A stretch of 64,000 bases of DNA. Origin: Planosporangium sp963837285 (GTDB lineage Bacteria; Actinomycetota; Actinomycetes; Mycobacteriales; Micromonosporaceae). The notes under the pieces were generated by a model. The model ran no database searches. It was not told the origin of the DNA and was given only the letters and a program-made list of their open reading frames with translations. Each line of letters opens with the position of its first letter. Position 1 is the first letter of the stretch. Where the stretch lies: assembly GCA_963837285.1 (NCBI GenBank), contig CAWIMS010000001.1:1116001-1180000 (forward strand). The letters run 5' to 3'. This document shows, piece by piece, positions 63,384 to 64,000 of this stretch. A program made the translations under genes and the position numbers.

Positions 63384-64000
63384 CTAACCGACGCGCCAGA
63401 AACGCGTGATCTCCTCACCGAGGTCGGCGAGCAGCCGCCGGAACAGCGGCAACGAGAGGCCGATCACGGTGCCCGCGTCGCCCTCGATGCGCTCGACGAA
63501 CGGGCCACCGAGCCCGTCGATCGTGAACGCGCCGGCCACCCGGAGGGGCTCGCCGGTCGCCACGTACGCGTCGATCTCCGCGTCGGTGAGCGCGCCGAAA
63601 TGGACGGTCGTCGTCGCGACACCGGCCGCCGCGACGCCGCTGTCCGGATCGATCAGGCAATGCCCGGTGTGCAGCACGCCGGACCGGCCGCGCATCGCCT
63701 GCCAGCGCAGGCGGGCGTCGTCAGCGCTGGCCGGCTTGCCGAGCACCGCACCGTCGAAGGCGAGCACCGAATCGCAGCCGAGCACGAGGGTACGGGTGCC
63801 GTTCGGCGTGTCAGCACGCCGTAGCCGGTCGGCCACCGCCTCGGCCTTCAACCGGGCCAGCGTGCCGGACAGCGTCTCCGGGCCGTCGGCCTGCACCACC
63901 GACTCGTCGACGCCGCTGACGATCACATCGGCGGGGATGCCGGCGGCGGTGAGCAGCTGCAACCTGGCCGGGCTCGCGGAGGCGAGGACCAGCCGGAGCC
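63384..64000 (-). CDS. maf: Maf-like nucleoside triphosphate pyrophosphatase, 3' part (cut by window edge)
   Basis: Minus strand; the frame runs to the right edge, so about ten N-terminal residues lie outside. Visible: RLVLASASPARLQLLTAAGI, the DESVV region, KAEAVADRLR, LVLGCDSVLAFDGAVLGKPA, the GHCL turn, VATGEPLRVAGAFTIDGLGG with the FVERIEGD motif and VIGLSLPLFRRLL. Maf proteins hydrolyse dTTP/UTP or modified nucleotides to monophosphates. Identification secure. Confidence 0.93.
   Translation of the reverse strand, partial: LRLVLASASPARLQLLTAAGIPADVIVSGVDESVVQADGPETLSGTLARLKAEAVADRLRRADTPNGTRTLVLGCDSVLAFDGAVLGKPASADDARLRWQAMRGRSGVLHTGHCLIDPDSGVAAAGVATTTVHFGALTDAEIDAYVATGEPLRVAGAFTIDGLGGPFVERIEGDAGTVIGLSLPLFRRLLADLGEEITRFWRVG

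Overview
The window is a high-GC actinobacterial chromosome segment with strong G/C bias at third codon positions, many GTG/TTG starts and many apparently leaderless promoters (a TAnnnT hexamer 6-7 nt before the start codon). Gene content (an SCO4848-type small membrane protein, a conservon kinase/roadblock/DUF742/GTPase operon, an Nei1-type glycosylase, an LpdA-type flavoprotein, BtrH_N/DUF4872) fits the Micromonosporaceae best, but the genus is an inference. Both ends cut through genes (trpS on the left, maf on the right). I saw no rRNA, tRNA, CRISPR array, intact insertion sequence or prophage.

Layout. 1-6.5 kb: trpS, a 2H phosphoesterase, a YihY-like membrane protein, then a TetR-MerR pair divergent from a membrane protein, with the operator lodged in the promoter spacer. 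6.9-20 kb: a nucleoside uptake and salvage block with a BMP lipoprotein, ABC ATPase, two permeases, a cytidine deaminase carrying an extra domain, thymidine phosphorylase and adenosine deaminase; an MMPL transporter and an RlmA-like methyltransferase lie within it. 20.4-29.8 kb: a conservon operon facing a large protein with an IS110-transposase-like N-terminus whose C-terminal module matches the end of the conservon kinase. 29.9-33.9 kb: two damaged aldehyde dehydrogenase genes, deoC and upp, i.e. more nucleoside/deoxyribose catabolism. 34-43 kb: a Ser/Thr kinase, a phosphohexomutase, a MetF-like protein, a methylmalonyl-CoA mutase subunit without B12 domain, a DUF559 pseudogene and an M20 amidohydrolase. 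43-52.6 kb: housekeeping and unknown genes, including lpdA, nei and a secreted GH18 chitinase. 52.6-64 kb: a minimal threonyl-tRNA synthetase behind what reads as a threonine attenuator, two ABC exporters with MarR or PadR regulators, an acyl-CoA carboxylase alpha subunit, an MFS permease, an O-methyltransferase and maf.

Three things stand out. (1) Nine copies of a ~75-bp intergenic repeat built from two self-palindromic arms (ACAACTTCC/GGAAGTTGT) with GATC-type ends; five of its edges are tandemly duplicated, and copies touch, overlap or supply stop codons. It resembles a REPIN/MITE-like element. (2) A 21-codon leader peptide with three consecutive Thr codons, alternative hairpins and a 15-bp terminator upstream of the minimal ThrRS gene. 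(3) The C-terminal module shared by the conservon kinase and its convergent neighbour, which suggests the neighbour belongs to the same signalling system.
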